From an uncultured Acidimicrobiales bacterium (GTDB taxonomy: Bacteria > Actinomycetota > Acidimicrobiia > Acidimicrobiales > Bin134): a stretch of 64,000 nt of DNA. Numbering within the stretch: the stretch's first letter is position 1; every line of letters begins with the position of its first letter. Where the stretch lies: the NCBI GenBank assembly GCA_951813325.1, contig OX638350.1, positions 1,289,029 through 1,353,028 on the forward strand, in the 5' to 3' direction. A program made the position numbers and the translations under genes. Under the pieces are notes generated by a model that searched no databases, had not been told where the DNA came from, and was given only the letters and a program-made list of their open reading frames with translations. This document shows, in pieces, positions 62,926 through 64,000 of this stretch.

Positions 62926-63681
62926 ATGGCCGACCGAACCAGAATCGAGTGGACCGAGACAACCTGGAACCCAACCACCGGTTGCGACCGAGTCTCCGTC
63001 GGTTGCGACAACTGCTACGCGCTAACCCTCGCCAAGCGCCTCAAAGCCATGGGCAACCCCAAGTACCAGAACGACGGCGACCCCAAGTTCAGCGGCCCAG
63101 GATTTGGACTCACGCTGCACGACTACCAACTGGAGCTTCCATACCGATGGAGAGCCCCTCGGCTCGTCTTCGTAAACTCGATGAGCGACCTGTTCCACAA
63201 CGACGTGCCGCTGGAGTTCATCCAGAAGGTCTTCACCATTATGGCCGACACTCCCCAGCACACCTACCAAATCCTCACCAAGCGCTCAAAACGGCTCGCT
63301 GCTCTCGCCGAAGAGTTGGATTGGCCTTCGAATGTGTGGATGGGTGTCACTGTCGAGAACGACCGCTACACCTTCAGAATCGACCACCTGCGCTCGGTAG
63401 ACGCCGCGGTCCGATTCATCAGCGCCGAACCCCTTCTCGGTCCACTCCCAGAACTCGACTTGACGGATATCGGCTGGTTAATCGCCGGAGGAGAAAGTGG
63501 CCACGGTGCTCGACCCGTCCAAGATGCGTGGGTTCGTGATCTTCGCGATCAGTGTGTTGCGGCCAGCACTGCCTTCTTCTTCAAACAGTGGGGTGGTCGC
63601 ACTCCCAAAGCAAATGGACGCGAATTAGATGGCATTTACCATGGTGAGATGCCGCAGGGCTTCTATCTTGCCGCTTCATGA
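62926..63681 (+). CDS. Phage Gp37/Gp68-family protein (DUF5131)
   Basis: 251 aa. The N-terminal three-cysteine motif is TTWNPTTGCDRVSVGCDNCY (C-x6-C-x2-C), typical of this family. SMSDLFHNDVPLEFIQKVF, TYQILTKRSKRLAALAEELD, NVWMGVTVENDRYTFRIDHL, FISAEPLLGPLPELDLTDIG and WLIAGGESGHGARPVQDAWV are also diagnostic, and FFFKQWGG is near the end. The Cys pattern suggests a radical-SAM-like iron-sulfur protein, but activity is unproven. Overlaps the next gene by 4 nt. Confidence 0.92.
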   Translation: MADRTRIEWTETTWNPTTGCDRVSVGCDNCYALTLAKRLKAMGNPKYQNDGDPKFSGPGFGLTLHDYQLELPYRWRAPRLVFVNSMSDLFHNDVPLEFIQKVFTIMADTPQHTYQILTKRSKRLAALAEELDWPSNVWMGVTVENDRYTFRIDHLRSVDAAVRFISAEPLLGPLPELDLTDIGWLIAGGESGHGARPVQDAWVRDLRDQCVAASTAFFFKQWGGRTPKANGRELDGIYHGEMPQGFYLAAS

Positions 63682-64000
63682 CAGTGCCAAAAGCTGACCA
63701 AGGCGTTCCATTGTTCAGTGACGCTGACTTGGATGCTATGATTGTGGAGATCGATTCAGGTCGCAGTGTTCCTGAAGCTAGAGACATCGCAACACAGATA
63801 CGAGAATTCCATGGTTGGACTCTCAATAAGCTCGATGTTTTTGAAAACTACCTTAAGATGTACCGTCGGGTCGCGGGAGGTGGAACATATATTGATGCCT
63901 TTGCGGGCACAGGAAAAGGTAGGCTCGTCGAGAATGGTCAAAGTTTCGTTCGGGATGGATCGTCGCTCATTGCGAGCAAAAGCGGAGCCTTCTCTACTCT
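63678..64000 (+). CDS. Three-Cys-motif partner protein TcmP (partial)
   Basis: 107 codons, open at the window end, starting in an ATGA overlap with the Gp37/Gp68 gene. TQIREFHGWTLNKLDVFENY, LKMYRRVAGGGTYIDAFAGT and GKGRLVENGQSFVRDGSSLI match the N-terminus of the TcmP family, which is known as the obligate neighbour of DUF5131 genes. YIDAFAGTGKG resembles a SAM-binding motif I. More AT-rich than hsdM. The assignment uses both sequence and context. Confidence 0.82.
   Translation, partial: MTVPKADQGVPLFSDADLDAMIVEIDSGRSVPEARDIATQIREFHGWTLNKLDVFENYLKMYRRVAGGGTYIDAFAGTGKGRLVENGQSFVRDGSSLIASKSGAFST

Overview
The window is GC-rich DNA from an actinobacterium, most likely of the class Acidimicrobiia or a close relative. 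The signs are a mycothiol synthase (mycothiol is an actinobacterial thiol), a PdtaR-type response regulator with an ANTAR domain, an S1 protein with four S1 domains, many GTG starts, and several genes whose -10-like hexamer lies only 6-9 nt before the start codon, as in leaderless mRNAs. The class assignment is an inference; no rRNA is present.

Layout. 0-8.3 kb: acyl-CoA ligase (partial), menG and mshD on the minus strand, divergent nth, a secreted RCC1-repeat protein, a zinc alcohol dehydrogenase, a secreted beta-propeller protein and an LLM-class flavin oxidoreductase. 8.4-9.0 kb: a MazEF-type toxin-antitoxin pair. 9.0-20.7 kb: a combined histidine and tryptophan biosynthesis cluster, hisD-C-B-H-A-F, (hydrolase), groES-like, hisI, trpE, ygfZ, trpF-B-A. 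hisG, hisE, trpD, trpC and trpG are not in the window. 20.8-21.6 kb: an HU protein and a PrxQ/BCP-type peroxiredoxin whose peroxidatic cysteine codon is TGA, so probably a selenoprotein. 21.6-26.5 kb: fatty-acid synthesis, fabZ on the plus strand and fabD-H-G-acpP-F on the minus strand. 26.6 kb: tRNA-Leu(CAA).

26.7-34.3 kb is an accessory and decaying region next to the tRNA. It holds an internally deleted IS3-type element, fragments of a probable HTH/nucleotidyltransferase toxin-antitoxin pair, a DUF3800 protein, a tyrosine integrase, a second IS relic, a permease fused to an ATPase-like domain, and two nearly identical 168-bp MITEs in inverted orientation that bracket 5.4 kb.

34.3-54.3 kb is mostly core: carboxylesterase, PPK2, membrane and DUF1214 proteins, pdtaR, polA, rpsA, uvrB, a repeat-rich lipoprotein, an old-yellow-enzyme family reductase, uvrA, a VOC protein and a DUF222/HNH endonuclease. 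54.3-64.0 kb is a defence island. A type I restriction-modification locus (hsdR, hsdS ... hsdM) has been broken up by a 569-bp duplication of the hsdS/higA 3' ends, an IS end, a membrane-protein gene, a HigA-like antitoxin, and an RHH/Doc toxin-antitoxin module flanked by a repeat of the hsdM 5' end. It is followed by a Gp37/Gp68 (DUF5131) gene and its TcmP-type partner, which runs off the window.

Three unrelated genes (RCC1 protein tail, rpsA C-terminus, lipoprotein linker) each carry a tandem repeat of exactly 36 bp (12 codons).
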